Source: Rhodococcus gordoniae (GTDB lineage: Bacteria; Actinomycetota; Actinomycetes; Mycobacteriales; Mycobacteriaceae). From it: 64,000 nucleotides of DNA. Positions within the stretch are counted from its first letter, which is position 1; each line of letters starts with the position of its first letter. The notes beneath the pieces were generated by a model. The model was not told where the DNA came from. It worked only from the letters and a program-made list of their open reading frames with translations, and searched no databases. This document shows positions 55,528-64,000 of this stretch, in pieces. The translations under genes and the position numbers were made by a program. The stretch lies in assembly GCF_001646655.1 (NCBI RefSeq), contig NZ_LPZN01000004.1:92083-156082 (forward strand), in the 5' to 3' direction.

Positions 55528-56304
55528 CTATCGTCCCGAGGTGTGGGCCCTGATCGGCGCGGGCCGCGCGTCGGACTTCATGCTCGTGAACGGTGCTGCC
55601 CTGGGATCGCCGTGGACGGCGATCGTCGTTGTCGGATGGCAGCGGATCTCCTGCCAGCCGCTTGTATTCGTCGGGGGCGCCCGCCCGGTCGCCGACGACG
55701 ACGAGCTTCGGCCACGGCGCCGCGGCGATCGGTTCGAGGGGGATGCCGGCATCCCAGCACGGCGTCTCCCGCATCGACGTCGACGCTGCACGTAGCCGCT
55801 TCGGGGTGGCCTCCGCCGGTAGCATGCCGACGCTCTCCGTGGTGAGACGCAGATAGTCCTCCGCAGTGAACTCGGGCGGGAGCGCCGCCTGTGACCCGCG
55901 AGCGCGGGCGAGGTTCTCGGCGACCACCGGTTCGCTCTCCGCAACCTTCAGGCACCCGGGCTGGATCAGGTACAGCGAACGCACCAGGTCCGGTCGTTCC
56001 GCCGCCGCGAGGATCGCTGCGACCGCATCGTACGAATGCCCGACGAGGTGGGCGCCGTCGCCGAGCAGTTCGACGATGTCGGCGGCGTCCACCTCGTAGT
56101 CGGTGCGACAGGCCCCGTCGAGATCCGGCGAGTCGCCATGCCCGCGTCGGTCCATCAGGATCAGCCGACGTGACGCGCCCCAGGACCGCTGCCGACCGAA
56201 CCCTAGGTCTCGTCGTCTCCTCAGGCCGGCACCCCGTGCACGAGAACGGCCGGTGGGACGTCGGATCCGGCGCGTCCGACCATCGTCGAGCAGACGCGCT
56301 CCAC
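55528..56304 (-). pseudogene. Alpha/beta hydrolase, decayed
   Basis: From a GTG at 56304 with GGGAGGGGG upstream, the reading starts VERVCSTMVG and reaches AVLVHGVPA, the first strand of the fold, then stops (TGA at 56221). The rest continues in another frame: LILMDRRGHGDSP, HLVGHSYDAVAAIL with nucleophile Ser, and PWPKLVVVGDRAGAPDEYKR. Near 55620-55650 the frame shifts again (TIAVHGDPR, PAPIRAHTSGR). The segment normally between HGV and the second strand is lost. At least one deletion and one further frameshift make it non-functional. Confidence 0.78.
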
Positions 56305-56376
56305 TATTCCCCCTCCCGATTGCGAGCATGCAGGCGCGAACCTATGGGAAGGCCCGTGCGAATGCAGCCGGTTGCA

Positions 56377-57120
56377 TCAGCGCAGGTGGCGCACGAAGAA
56401 CCTGGACGCGTCCTCGACTGCGAACGGTGGGACGCCGGTATGCCCGCCCATATTGGCCTGCAGTGTCTTCTCCTTCGAGCCGATGGCATCGAACAGGTCC
56501 AGGGCCGCCCGGCGGTCGTTCGATTCGTCGTCCCACTGCAGCAGCATGTGCACCGGAACGGTGAGTTCGCGAGCCTCGTCGAACATCACGCGAGGAACGA
56601 AGCTCCCCGCGTACAGACCTGCGGCCACGATGCGAGGCTCGACCACTGCCAACCGGATACCGATGGAGATCACTCCCCCCGAACATCCGACGGGGCCGCC
56701 GACCTCGGGCAGCATGAGCAGGTCGTCCAGGAGTGCTTGCCATTCCGGCACTGCTCTGTCGACCAACGGGAGGACGAGTGCGTCGACGATCGCGGCGCTC
56801 ACCGGCTCGCCCGTCTTTATCGCACGATGCAGGTCGATACGCGCCTGCTCGACGGCGGGCCACCGGGGGCGGGTGCCGCTTCCGGGGAGTTCGAGGACGG
56901 CGGTCGCGAAGCCCTCGGCTGCGGCCTGCTCGGCCCGGGCCACCAGACGGGGATACATCCTGCGCAGTCCGAGAGGAGGGTGGCCGAGCAGGATCAACGG
57001 CACCGGGGCAGACGCCGATGCGGAAGCGGGCGTCCACATGAGGCCCGGAATGTCGTCGAGGACGAATTCACGTTCGACGATGCGGCCGTCGTCGAGAGGC
57101 CGCTCGGATTCGAAATGCAT
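56377..57120 (-). CDS. Alpha/beta hydrolase (dienelactone hydrolase-like)
   Basis: 247 residues from the ATG at 57120 (MHFESERPL), after GAAAGG. The fold shows PLILLGHPPLG, nucleophile Ser in GCSGGVIS, VHMLLQWDD and a C-terminal His in GGHTGVPPF. It resembles the esterase/dienelactone hydrolase group that includes small cytoplasmic esterases. Neighbouring sequence is a dead hydrolase of the same superfamily but different subfamily. Substrate unknown. Confidence 0.85.
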   Translation of the reverse strand: MHFESERPLDDGRIVEREFVLDDIPGLMWTPASASASAPVPLILLGHPPLGLRRMYPRLVARAEQAAAEGFATAVLELPGSGTRPRWPAVEQARIDLHRAIKTGEPVSAAIVDALVLPLVDRAVPEWQALLDDLLMLPEVGGPVGCSGGVISIGIRLAVVEPRIVAAGLYAGSFVPRVMFDEARELTVPVHMLLQWDDESNDRRAALDLFDAIGSKEKTLQANMGGHTGVPPFAVEDASRFFVRHLR

Positions 57121-57361
57121 GGTCGTGCCTTTCGGGGAGTGCTCTGGTGGCGCTCCCGGACGACCTATCGTCCGACCGTGACGCCGAGTCGGAGCACCCA
57201 CGTCGATACTGCGTTCACGGGTACCACCTCCTCGTTCACTCGCACGGCTTCCCTGAAGGTAGCAGTAGCCGGCGCGAGCGCCAACGGATTTTCCTCGACC
57301 TCGGAGCCGGACATCGCCGAGCGTGCCCGGGCAGTCGCTCCCATCGTCGTTCCGGACATGA

Positions 57362-57397
57362 GAAAAGCCCCTCACCTGTGGGAACAGGTGAGGGGCT
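57362..57397 (-). terminator. Rho-independent terminator of tRNA-Ser(CGA)
   Basis: On the minus strand, AGCCCCTCACCTGT pairs with its complement (57366-57379 with 57384-57397; 14 bp, 4-nt loop) and is followed by TTTCT. It lies 3 nt after the encoded CCA of the tRNA. Confidence 0.9.
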
Positions 57398-57400
57398 CTC

Positions 57401-57491
57401 TGGCGGTGGCGGTGGGATTTGAACCCACGGACGGGGGTTACCCGTCACACGCTTTCGAGGCGTGCTCCTTAGGCCGCTCGGACACGCCACC
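57401..57491 (-). tRNA. tRNA-Ser (CGA)
   Basis: On the minus strand, acceptor GGTGGCG (57491-57485) pairs with CGCCACC (57411-57405), discriminator G at 57404 and encoded CCA at 57403-57401. The anticodon loop CTCGAAA gives CGA. The long variable arm (GACGGGTAACCCCCGTC) and T-arm GTGGGTTCAAATCCCAC identify a serine tRNA. Confidence 0.96.
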
Positions 57492-57537
57492 GCTAGAAGA
57501 CTTTACCGGATCAAGCGGCTCAGCCGAAATCCCCTGG

Positions 57538-58014
57538 TCACAGCTCCGATGCCGGACCACGATGTTCGCGGAAGAACTCCTCGAGCACCGCAGCGCACTC
57601 GGCTTCGAGCACACCACCGCGCACTTCCGGACGGTGCGTGAGACGCCGATCGCGCACGACGTCCCACAGCGACCCGACGGCGCCCGTCTTCGGTTCCCAC
57701 GCCCCGAAGACCACACGCGACACTCGGGACAGAACCAGCGCACCCGCGCACATCGTGCAGGGCTCGAGAGTCACGGCGAGGGTCGCGCCCTCGAGACGCC
57801 ATCCGTCGCCGTAGACCTGTGCTGCCGCGCGCAGGGCGAGCACTTCGGCGTGCGCTGTGGGGTCTCCGGTGGCCTCGCGGGAATTCGCGGCTCTCGCGAT
57901 CTCGGTGCCGTCCGGCCCGAACACCACCGCGCCCACCGGCACATCACCGGCGGGCGCGGCAGCGGCGGTCTCCAGCGCGACCCGGATCAGTGCCTCGTCG
58001 TCGCGCAGACCCAT
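57538..58014 (-). CDS. tadA: tRNA adenosine(34) deaminase
   Basis: 158 residues. Zinc deaminase motifs: H55-A-E57 (HAEVLAL) and P85-C86-x2-C89 (EPCTMCAG), with catalytic Glu57. TadA converts A34 of tRNA-Arg(ACG) to inosine. The gene follows its partner directly: stop TAG at 58015-58017 and ATG at 58014, with no gap. Orthologous in position to M. tuberculosis Rv3752c. Confidence 0.95.
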   Translation of the reverse strand: MGLRDDEALIRVALETAAAAPAGDVPVGAVVFGPDGTEIARAANSREATGDPTAHAEVLALRAAAQVYGDGWRLEGATLAVTLEPCTMCAGALVLSRVSRVVFGAWEPKTGAVGSLWDVVRDRRLTHRPEVRGGVLEAECAAVLEEFFREHRGPASEL

Positions 58015-58575
58015 CTAACGGAGCTTGTCCAGGGTGTTACCCAGGACGTCGTCGAAACCGAGTCGCTGCGCGATCTCGTCGAGCTGCTCATCGGGGTACA
58101 GGTCGGTCTCCGACAGGATCACCGAGAGCACAGGCTCGGGCAGACCCATGTCGGCGAGGATGCCGAGGTCGCCTTCCTCCCACGGTTCGATGTCGTCGAG
58201 TTCGTCGGGATCGATGTCGGGGATCTCGACGTTCAGCGCATCGAGGACGTCGGCGGCGATGTCGTAGTCGACAGCCATCGTCGCGTCGGACAGCAACAGT
58301 CTCGTTCCCGACGGTGCGGGACGCACGATGACGAAGAATTCGTCGTCCACGTTGATCAGACCGAACACCGCGCCGGAACTTCTCAGCTCCCTCAATTCGG
58401 TCACCGCAGCGTCGAGACTCGTCAGTGCAGCACCGGCCAACGCCCGGCACTTCCAACGACCCTCCTCACGCGTCACGGCAACGGCGAAACCGTCGAGGTC
58501 GTCGTTCGAATTCCCCGTGGGGTTCCCACTCGGGGTAACGGAAGGGCTCTTGTTCCCTACACGCTGTGCAGCCAT
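58015..58575 (-). CDS. tRNA adenosine deaminase-associated protein
   Basis: 186 residues from the ATG at 58575 (MAAQRVGNK). A positional match to Rv3753c, always upstream of tadA in actinobacteria. The sequence is acidic, with an N-terminal Ser/Asn/Pro-rich tail, a middle domain (FAVAVTREEGRWKCRAL) and a C-terminal PWEEGDLGILADMGLPEPVLSV region. Function unknown; a regulatory or substrate-channeling role with TadA is inferred from conserved linkage. Confidence 0.88.
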   Translation of the reverse strand: MAAQRVGNKSPSVTPSGNPTGNSNDDLDGFAVAVTREEGRWKCRALAGAALTSLDAAVTELRELRSSGAVFGLINVDDEFFVIVRPAPSGTRLLLSDATMAVDYDIAADVLDALNVEIPDIDPDELDDIEPWEEGDLGILADMGLPEPVLSVILSETDLYPDEQLDEIAQRLGFDDVLGNTLDKLR

Positions 58576-58641
58576 GGGCGCAACGGTAGTCTGCCGCGTC
58601 CGGTGAATGAAGCCCAGCACGCGATATGCCAACCTGAGAAG

Positions 58642-59586
58642 GTGTCCTCAGCCGTGTCCTCCCCGCCCGTCTGTGTCCTCGGTCTCGGCCTGATCGGTGG
58701 TTCGCTGTTGCGCGCCGCCGCGACGACGGGCCGACAGGCATGGGGCTACAACCGCTCCGCGCAGGTCGTCGATGCTGCTGTCGCCGACGGCTTCGACGCC
58801 TCCACCGACCTCACCGCCACGTTGCGTCGCGCAGCCCACGCCGACGCCCTGGTGGTGATCGCGGTGCCGATGCCGGCGGTGGGCAGCATCCTCGAGGCGG
58901 TGGCCGAACATGCACCCGATGTCGCACTCACCGACGTGGTGAGCGTCAAGGCCGAAGTGGCCGCTGCCGTCGCCGCACACGGCCTGTCGCGACGTTTCGT
59001 GGGCGGACACCCCATGGCAGGAACGGCCGAGTCCGGATGGACCGCAGGCACCGCCGAGCTGTTCCGCGACGCGGTGTGGGTGATCACCGTCGACGACGGC
59101 ACCGATCCCGAGGTGTGGCGGCAGGTCGCCGAACTCGCGCTCGACTGCGGCTCCGTCGTCGTACCCGCCGAGTCCGGGGAACACGACGCGGCGGTCGCGC
59201 GGGTGTCCCATCTCCCCCATCTGCTCGCCGAAGCGCTGGCCCTGTCGGGCGCCGGTGGTGGTGATCTCGCGCTCGGTCTCGCCGCCGGCTCGTTCCGAGA
59301 CGGCACGCGGGTTGCGGCGACGGCCCCGCCCCTGGTGGACGCGATGTGCGAGGGCAATGCCGAGGCCCTGCTCGTCGCACTCGACGAAACCCTCGACGTG
59401 CTGACGACGGCCCGGGAGCAGCTCGCCGACCGCAGCACCTCCGCTCTCACCCGCGCCGGTCACGAGGCCCGGACCCGCTACGAGCAGCGCCGCCGCGACC
59501 CCATCGTCGGCACGCAACCCGGCGACGACGGCTGGATCGCAGTATTCCGCGAAGCCGGACGTCGCGGTGGAGTGTGGACGCGATGA
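58642..59586 (+). CDS. tyrA: Prephenate dehydrogenase
   Basis: 314 residues from the GTG at 58642, with GAGAAG upstream. The NAD-binding start LGLGLIGGSLLRAA, the substrate region HPMAGTAESGW and HLPHLLAEAL with catalytic His are present. It oxidatively decarboxylates prephenate to 4-hydroxyphenylpyruvate in tyrosine synthesis. Gene order with tadA and Rv3753c-like gene matches M. tuberculosis. The next ATG overlaps the stop (ATGA at 59583). Confidence 0.93.
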   Translation: MSSAVSSPPVCVLGLGLIGGSLLRAAATTGRQAWGYNRSAQVVDAAVADGFDASTDLTATLRRAAHADALVVIAVPMPAVGSILEAVAEHAPDVALTDVVSVKAEVAAAVAAHGLSRRFVGGHPMAGTAESGWTAGTAELFRDAVWVITVDDGTDPEVWRQVAELALDCGSVVVPAESGEHDAAVARVSHLPHLLAEALALSGAGGGDLALGLAAGSFRDGTRVAATAPPLVDAMCEGNAEALLVALDETLDVLTTAREQLADRSTSALTRAGHEARTRYEQRRRDPIVGTQPGDDGWIAVFREAGRRGGVWTR

Positions 59587-60920
59587 ACCTCCGCGACACG
59601 GCATCGGCCCTGGCCACCGGCAAGACGACCGCCACCGACCACGTCCGCTCGGTCCTTGCAGAACTCGGCGCTCTCACCGGCACCCCCTGGGAGAACGCCG
59701 TCGCCGCCCGCAACGACGAGGTTGCCCTCGAAGCCGCGGCCCTCGCCGACGAACAGATCGCCGCGGGGAACTGGATCGGCCCCCTGCACGGCGTCGCGGT
59801 CGCGGTGAAGGACAACATCGACGTCGCCGGATTCCCCACCCGCTGCGGCAGCGCGGTCCTCGCCGACGCACCGCCGGCCGGGCGCGATGCCCGCATCATC
59901 GAGAAACTCCGTGAGGCCGGAGCGATCGTGGTGGCGAAGACCCATCTCCACGAGTTCGCCTACGGACCCACCGGATTGGTCAACGCATCCGGGGCAGCCG
60001 CGCATCCGCACGATCCGGATCTGATCAGTGGCGGTTCCTCGTCCGGATCCGCAGTGCTGGTCGCACGGGGCATCGTGCCCGTCGCGCTGGGAACCGACAC
60101 GGGCTGCAGCGTGCGCACCCCGGCGGCGCTGTGCGGGATCGTGGGCTTCAAGCCGGGCTTCGGGGCGCTGCCCGAGCAGGGCGTGTTCCCGCTGTCGACG
60201 ACCTTCGACCACATCGGTCTGCTCACAACCGACGCCCTGGACTCGTCGCTCGCATGGGGCGCCCTTCCCGGCATCGCGCACCTGCGCACCCCGGTCTCCG
60301 AACTGCGCATCGGACGGCTGCGTGGTGGCATCTGGGATCTGTCGCCCGTCTTCGACGACGCGGTCGAGACTGCGTGTCGCACCCTCACCGATCTGGGTGC
60401 CCGCGTCGTCGACGTGGAACTGCCCGAGACCGACGAGATGCTCGAGCTGTATCCCGTGGTCACCGGTTCGGAAGCGTACGAGACGCATCGCGCGTGGTTC
60501 GAGGCCGATCCCGGACGCTATCAACCCCCGACGGCCGCTCTGCTGGCCGCGCAACGCGACCGGCCCGCCTACGACTACATCCGGGCGGCCCGAGCGGTGA
60601 CGCGACTACGTCACGACGTCGTGCATCGCCTCCGCAGCGTGGACAAGCTCGATGCGTTGATCACCGTCACGACCGGTGTACGTTCGGCGCCGCTCACGAG
60701 CGATCCCGTGGAGTTGCGCGCGCCGCTGCTGCAGATGTGCATCCCGTTCAGTGTCCTCGGTGTTCCGGCCGTGTCGGTGCCGGCCCCCGATGGGGATTCG
60801 ACGCCGGTCGGACTCCAGGTCGTCGGGCTTACCGGAGGTACCCGCGGGCACGGCAGCCACCCCGCCGAATCGGCCGCGTTCGCTGTGGCCATGGCGGTGG
60901 AGGCGTCGGGACAGCCTTAG
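59583..60920 (+). CDS. Amidase (amidase signature family)
   Basis: 445 residues. The Ser-cisSer-Lys triad can be placed: K76 (VAVKDNID), cis-Ser at 152-153 (GGSSSGSA) and nucleophile S176 (GTDTGCSVRTPA). The family hydrolyses amides; without GatB/GatC partners or clustered aspartyl genes, this is not GatA. Overlap with tyrA by 4 nt means co-translation. From memory, related actinobacterial loci link an amidase to tyrA. Substrate unknown. Confidence 0.9.
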   Translation: MNLRDTASALATGKTTATDHVRSVLAELGALTGTPWENAVAARNDEVALEAAALADEQIAAGNWIGPLHGVAVAVKDNIDVAGFPTRCGSAVLADAPPAGRDARIIEKLREAGAIVVAKTHLHEFAYGPTGLVNASGAAAHPHDPDLISGGSSSGSAVLVARGIVPVALGTDTGCSVRTPAALCGIVGFKPGFGALPEQGVFPLSTTFDHIGLLTTDALDSSLAWGALPGIAHLRTPVSELRIGRLRGGIWDLSPVFDDAVETACRTLTDLGARVVDVELPETDEMLELYPVVTGSEAYETHRAWFEADPGRYQPPTAALLAAQRDRPAYDYIRAARAVTRLRHDVVHRLRSVDKLDALITVTTGVRSAPLTSDPVELRAPLLQMCIPFSVLGVPAVSVPAPDGDSTPVGLQVVGLTGGTRGHGSHPAESAAFAVAMAVEASGQP

Positions 60921-61516
60921 ATCCGCGAAGCGAGACCCCGATATTCGAGGACGAAGCCGTCCTTGTCGACGGTCACCGACGACGACGATCGCGGCGACAA
61001 CACGTGGATTCCGTCGGACGCGCTGCTGTAGACGACCGTGGCCTCCTCGATGCTGAGATCGATGAGGTTGACGTACACGACGGGCACCTCCACGTCGGCG
61101 GCTCCGGTCTGCAGGTCGTGCCGGCGGATCGGCAGAGCATTGAAGAACGGACTGAACACCACGTCCGCATCCAGTGCCCCACCGAAGGTGGACCGCTGAT
61201 GGTTGATGCCGTTGTCGGACATCCAGATGCCCTCTTCGGACCTCGTGAGCGACATGTGGCGCTCACCTGCGGCGAGCGTCGTGCGTACCGACAATCTGCG
61301 GGTGACACCGTTCTCGTCCGTCACCAGGTCGTAGGACGCACTGAATGCCGGATGATCGGTGCACTCCGCAGCCACGATGCGGCCGGATGCCTTGATGCGG
61401 CGGCCGGAGAGCTGTACTCGTACCGACTCCATCCGAGGTACATCGACCGCACGCCACGTGAGTAGCGCGGGCCAGGTAGACGCGGAACCGGTGGCGTCAG
61501 AGGCTGGGATGCTCAC
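60917..61516 (-). CDS. Putative glycolipid-binding family protein (DUF1089)
   Basis: 199 residues. Pattern of the glycolipid-binding family: WPALLTWRAVDVPRMESVRVQL near the start, SASYDLVTDENGVTRRLSVRT, GIWMSDNGINH and FFNALPIRRHDL. The family forms a barrel related to lipid-binding proteins; named for proposed glycolipid binding, not shown in general. It converges on the amidase gene with a 4-nt overlap of stops. Start uncertain. Confidence 0.85.
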   Translation of the reverse strand: MSIPASDATGSASTWPALLTWRAVDVPRMESVRVQLSGRRIKASGRIVAAECTDHPAFSASYDLVTDENGVTRRLSVRTTLAAGERHMSLTRSEEGIWMSDNGINHQRSTFGGALDADVVFSPFFNALPIRRHDLQTGAADVEVPVVYVNLIDLSIEEATVVYSSASDGIHVLSPRSSSSVTVDKDGFVLEYRGLASRI

Positions 61517-61602
61517 GGTCTATACGTTATGCGACGAACGGCACACCGTGGGCGGCGGTGCCGTGATTCGTCGGCCCCGACCGCGACAGGATTCCCATAC
61601 CG

Positions 61603-62622
61603 CTACGCCGTGTCCGGCAATGCCTCGTGGCGGGATGCCTGCCGCAGATGGTGTGAGAACACCGACAATGCCGCAGCGCCGACGGCGACGTTGAGCAGAG
61701 CTCCGAACTCCTGCACGGCAAACTCCAGGACGTCGACGAAGAAGACGGTGATCAACGCGGCCGTGCGGAGCGCACGAACGGCCCATCTCTGCCGGCGCCA
61801 GAGGGCCACCGAACCCACCACGCACAGCAGGACGGTGACGGCGGAGCCGACGAGCTGGATCACGGTCATCACGTCGTTCGTCCGCTCGGCGAGATCCTCC
61901 TGCAGCGTGGCAACCGCGTTGACGAGAATGCCGGCGGAGAACAGCGTGAGCAGAGCCGCCGCCACCCGCACGCTCCGGTCGCCCCGCAGACGATCCGGCA
62001 ATCGGATCGACACCCACGAGAAACGCGACGGCACCTCCCGGCACCGAGTGAGAAGGAGGTCGATATGCTCGACGACCTCGGTATCGACCCCACCCTCCCG
62101 AGCGCGTTCGAGCTGTACTCGCGCCTGGTCGCGATCGGTCGGTGTCAGACCGTGGGTGAGCCCGTCCGTCGCAGTGAGCGCCGCGTTGGCGAGATACTCG
62201 TCGGCCGAGGGGCCACGACGGAGATGCACCGCCCGATTGGCCACGAGCAACAACACGACGACCACATACATGATGGCCACCGACGGGCGGTAGAAGTAGT
62301 CATTGGTCTTCGTGACGAACTTGCCGACCTCGTCCAGGAACAGACCGAAGCCGATACCGCCGAGCATCACCGCGATGCGATCGGGTGCCCGGCCGATGAA
62401 GGTCATCGAGACCATCAACGCGGCGATCATGAGCAGCCCACCCCACAGCACATGCGCGATGTGCAGGACCGACCCGCCGACCTGCGGATAGCCCGTCAGA
62501 TGGAGGTACAGACGCGTGACGAGGACGGTCGCCACCGCGGTGATCAAGAGCGCTTCGACCTGCGCGGACGACGCGGTGTCCCGCAACAGCCGAGAACGGG
62601 AACGGGTCAGCACCGCTGTCAT
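61603..62622 (-). CDS. Hypothetical polytopic membrane protein
   Basis: 339 residues with about eight helices: four in the first half (including HIAHVLWGGLLMIAALMVSM and GLFLDEVGKFVTKTNDYF), a hydrophilic central part, and four in the second half. The Gly/His/Asp/Glu-containing helices and the FGLFLDEVGKF segment recur in actinobacterial homologues I have seen without function. It diverges from the GIY-YIG gene at 62735. No domain assignment. Confidence 0.75.
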   Translation of the reverse strand: MTAVLTRSRSRLLRDTASSAQVEALLITAVATVLVTRLYLHLTGYPQVGGSVLHIAHVLWGGLLMIAALMVSMTFIGRAPDRIAVMLGGIGFGLFLDEVGKFVTKTNDYFYRPSVAIMYVVVVLLLVANRAVHLRRGPSADEYLANAALTATDGLTHGLTPTDRDQARVQLERAREGGVDTEVVEHIDLLLTRCREVPSRFSWVSIRLPDRLRGDRSVRVAAALLTLFSAGILVNAVATLQEDLAERTNDVMTVIQLVGSAVTVLLCVVGSVALWRRQRWAVRALRTAALITVFFVDVLEFAVQEFGALLNVAVGAAALSVFSHHLRQASRHEALPDTA

Positions 62623-62734
62623 GGCTCGCGAGCTTATCCCGCCCGGGTTCTCCTCGGGTTTCTCCGTCGGATCCGGCGGCGCGGCGCCTGCGCGGAGCGG
62701 CTCCCCGATGTGCTGTGTGGCCTAGAGTCGCTCT

Positions 62735-63895
62735 ATGCGCACAGTGTGGACAGTTCCTCCGAACATTGCCCAAACTCTGCTGGAATCTCCCGAGATCCAG
62801 ATGTTCCTGACCAGCAACGAGTTGCCGGACACAGCGGACGATCCACGCCAGAGACTTGCGGAGTTCACCCACGCGCTCGGCGCATTGAGTCGTCACATCG
62901 GGCGCACCTTCGGTTCCGTGGACGTAGCCAACCGCGAACTGTTCGGCGGGTCCGCCGGCAAAGTACCGGTAGCGCTGCGCCTGACCGTCCTGCGTGCCCT
63001 CGTGAACCACGTCGACGATCGCGCTCCCAGCCCGAAACTGCTTCCGAAGAATATCTGCGACCAGCTCGGTGCCTACGTCTACGCCCTGCTCGACCCGCGC
63101 GACCGCAGCATCTTCTACATCGGTGCCGGACGTGGAAACCGGATCTTCGCCCTGGTGTGGACCGCACTCGGAGAAACCTCGAAGCTCGCCGAGTCCGGCG
63201 AGAAGGCACCGCTGGCCACACCGGAGACCGAGGCGGCTCTGCGGCGCATCCGAACCGTCTACGAGTCCGGCTACGCAGTGGAGCATTTCGTCGTCGCCGA
63301 CGCCCTGAACCCCAAGACGGACGGCGACCACACCGCCGCCGTGACGGCCGAAGCGGTCATCGCGGCACTCGGACTGACCGAACCACACCGCGGCGAATGG
63401 GTGCTCACCAATCTGGCGGGCTCCACCGAGGAATCCGAAGCCGACCGCACCGCGATTCCGATCGCCGAACTCGTGCGGCAGTACTCGGCCTCGCCCGCTC
63501 CCGAACTGCCGACGCCGTGCGTGGTGCTCCGGGTCAACGAGGCGAAGAAGGCCTCCCCCGCGGCGGTGCGCGAACTCGCATCCAAGCCGTGGCCGGCGGG
63601 TTCGGCCGCTCGCGGAATCGACGGACTGCCGATCATCGTCGTTGCCGACAACATCGTCCGGGCGGTCTACCGCGCCACAGGCTGGGAGGCGGCCGCTCGC
63701 ACCGAAGAGAACGGCGGCACGATCCTCTACCGGTTCGTCGGGGAAGCCGACGACGAGCTCGAGGGAAAGTTCGTCAATACTCGTGTCACGCCCGACCGGC
63801 TCGGTCTCAAGCGCTGGCCGTCGCACGGGTGGGCGCCTCGTCTGACGCGTGCTCTGCCCCGGCCGGTCGCGCGTCCGAAGGCATCGCGCTCCTGA
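62735..63895 (+). CDS. GIY-YIG nuclease-like protein, LEM-3 type
   Basis: 386 residues. Residues 112-116 GAYVY and 128-130 YIG with GRGNR (132-135) form a GIY-YIG core, followed by EHFVVADAL and the catalytic-glutamate helix TAEAVIAALGL and a WVLTNLAGS segment, the LEM-3/ANKLE1-type pattern. An N-terminal helical region (1-105) and C-terminal domain (230-345; VVLRVNEAKKASP, VYRATGWE) flank it. ANKLE1 and LEM-3 cut branched DNA; bacterial proteins of this type are little studied. Starts with ATG at 62735; a strong terminator follows. Confidence 0.8.
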   Translation: MRTVWTVPPNIAQTLLESPEIQMFLTSNELPDTADDPRQRLAEFTHALGALSRHIGRTFGSVDVANRELFGGSAGKVPVALRLTVLRALVNHVDDRAPSPKLLPKNICDQLGAYVYALLDPRDRSIFYIGAGRGNRIFALVWTALGETSKLAESGEKAPLATPETEAALRRIRTVYESGYAVEHFVVADALNPKTDGDHTAAVTAEAVIAALGLTEPHRGEWVLTNLAGSTEESEADRTAIPIAELVRQYSASPAPELPTPCVVLRVNEAKKASPAAVRELASKPWPAGSAARGIDGLPIIVVADNIVRAVYRATGWEAAARTEENGGTILYRFVGEADDELEGKFVNTRVTPDRLGLKRWPSHGWAPRLTRALPRPVARPKASRS

Positions 63896-63901
63896 TACAG
63901 A

Positions 63902-63931
63902 GCTGCTCCCCGGCCCGAGCCGGGGAGCAGC
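63902..63931 (+). terminator. Hairpin terminator after the GIY-YIG gene
   Basis: A perfect 13-bp stem GCTGCTCCCCGGC (63902-63914) with 63919-63931 and a 4-nt loop, 7 nt beyond the stop codon. A GAAAGGGG at 63988-63995 may be the ribosome-binding site of a gene starting beyond the window. Confidence 0.88.
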
Positions 63932-64000
63932 GCCGTTTCGGTTGTCGGCAACCGTTGGGCCGGCATATCTTCCGGCTACAGAAACACGAAAGGGGACCCA

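Noticed and set aside
57340..57500. Small protein-coding gene in the tRNA region
   Set aside because: The open frames there cross a clear tRNA-Ser and its terminator.
55891..58641. Very long open frame leading into tyrA
   Set aside because: It crosses a tRNA gene, tadA and other genes on the opposite strand; only the final 314 codons from the GTG at 58642 are TyrA.
59583..60920. GatA subunit of the amidotransferase
   Set aside because: No gatB or gatC nearby and the gene is coupled to tyrA; general amidase is the safer call.

Overview
The window is high-GC DNA with short intergenic gaps, many ATGA or GTGA stop/start overlaps and frequent GTG starts. Gene content points to a mycolic-acid actinobacterium (Mycobacteriales), most likely a Rhodococcus. 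From memory, two blocks match M. tuberculosis gene order: an aspartate aminotransferase like Rv3722c with a nearby tRNA-Ser and dnaX (Rv3721c), and the tadA / tadA-associated / tyrA block (Rv3752c-Rv3754). I see no prophage, insertion sequence, CRISPR array or rRNA operon. The accessory character comes from catabolic islands, decayed genes and small duplications.

1-11.9 kb: the most unusual region. A permease (cut by the window edge), an MFS transporter and a PucR-type regulator flank an eight-gene operon: a GlcG/HbpS-like protein, a haem-oxygenase-like diiron oxidase (HDO) with all six expected metal ligands, a Rieske ferredoxin, a ferredoxin reductase, an aldehyde dehydrogenase, a second and different Rieske protein, a gamma-glutamyltransferase-like Ntn hydrolase and a RidA-like deaminase. 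Most junctions overlap. A TGTGCACT motif occurs in both divergent control regions. I read this as an inducible catabolic pathway for a nitrogen-containing compound, built on an HDO fed by its own electron chain. The substrate is unknown.

11.9-24.3 kb: DUF2231 membrane protein, a broken YhcG-type nuclease, dnaX, a GntR-controlled rhodanese-thiM-luciferase-like operon (the last protein lacks its middle), a secreted serine protease, a HhH-GPD repair protein, a CorA-like hypothetical protein, three DnaA-box-like sites within 43 bp, aspartate aminotransferase, SRP RNA and tRNA-Ser(GGA). Two related long palindromes sit after genes at 11.9 and 22.6 kb.

24.3-42.6 kb: lipoprotein nuclease, DUF1275 protein, TetR, 3-hydroxybutyrate dehydrogenase with an MHS symporter and divergent LysR, a queuosine group (gluQ, yhhQ, tgt) interleaved with two proline-rich membrane proteins, an MFS exporter, an SPCA-like P-type ATPase, an FMN-binding protein, a CDF metal exporter and a lysE/lysG pair. 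Two short tandem arrays overlap gene 3' ends at 24.6 and 27.3 kb.

42.7-55.4 kb: export and stress functions. A heterodimeric ABC exporter, an MMPL transporter with its TetR, an Rrf2 regulator, a sterol-desaturase-type hydroxylase, YceI, a DHA2 exporter with a divergent (possibly frameshifted) TetR around a palindromic operator, a phosphoesterase and an SDR.

55.5-64 kb: a decayed alpha/beta hydrolase, an intact hydrolase, tRNA-Ser(CGA), tadA and its partner, tyrA, an amidase, a glycolipid-binding-type protein, a membrane protein and a LEM-3-like GIY-YIG protein.
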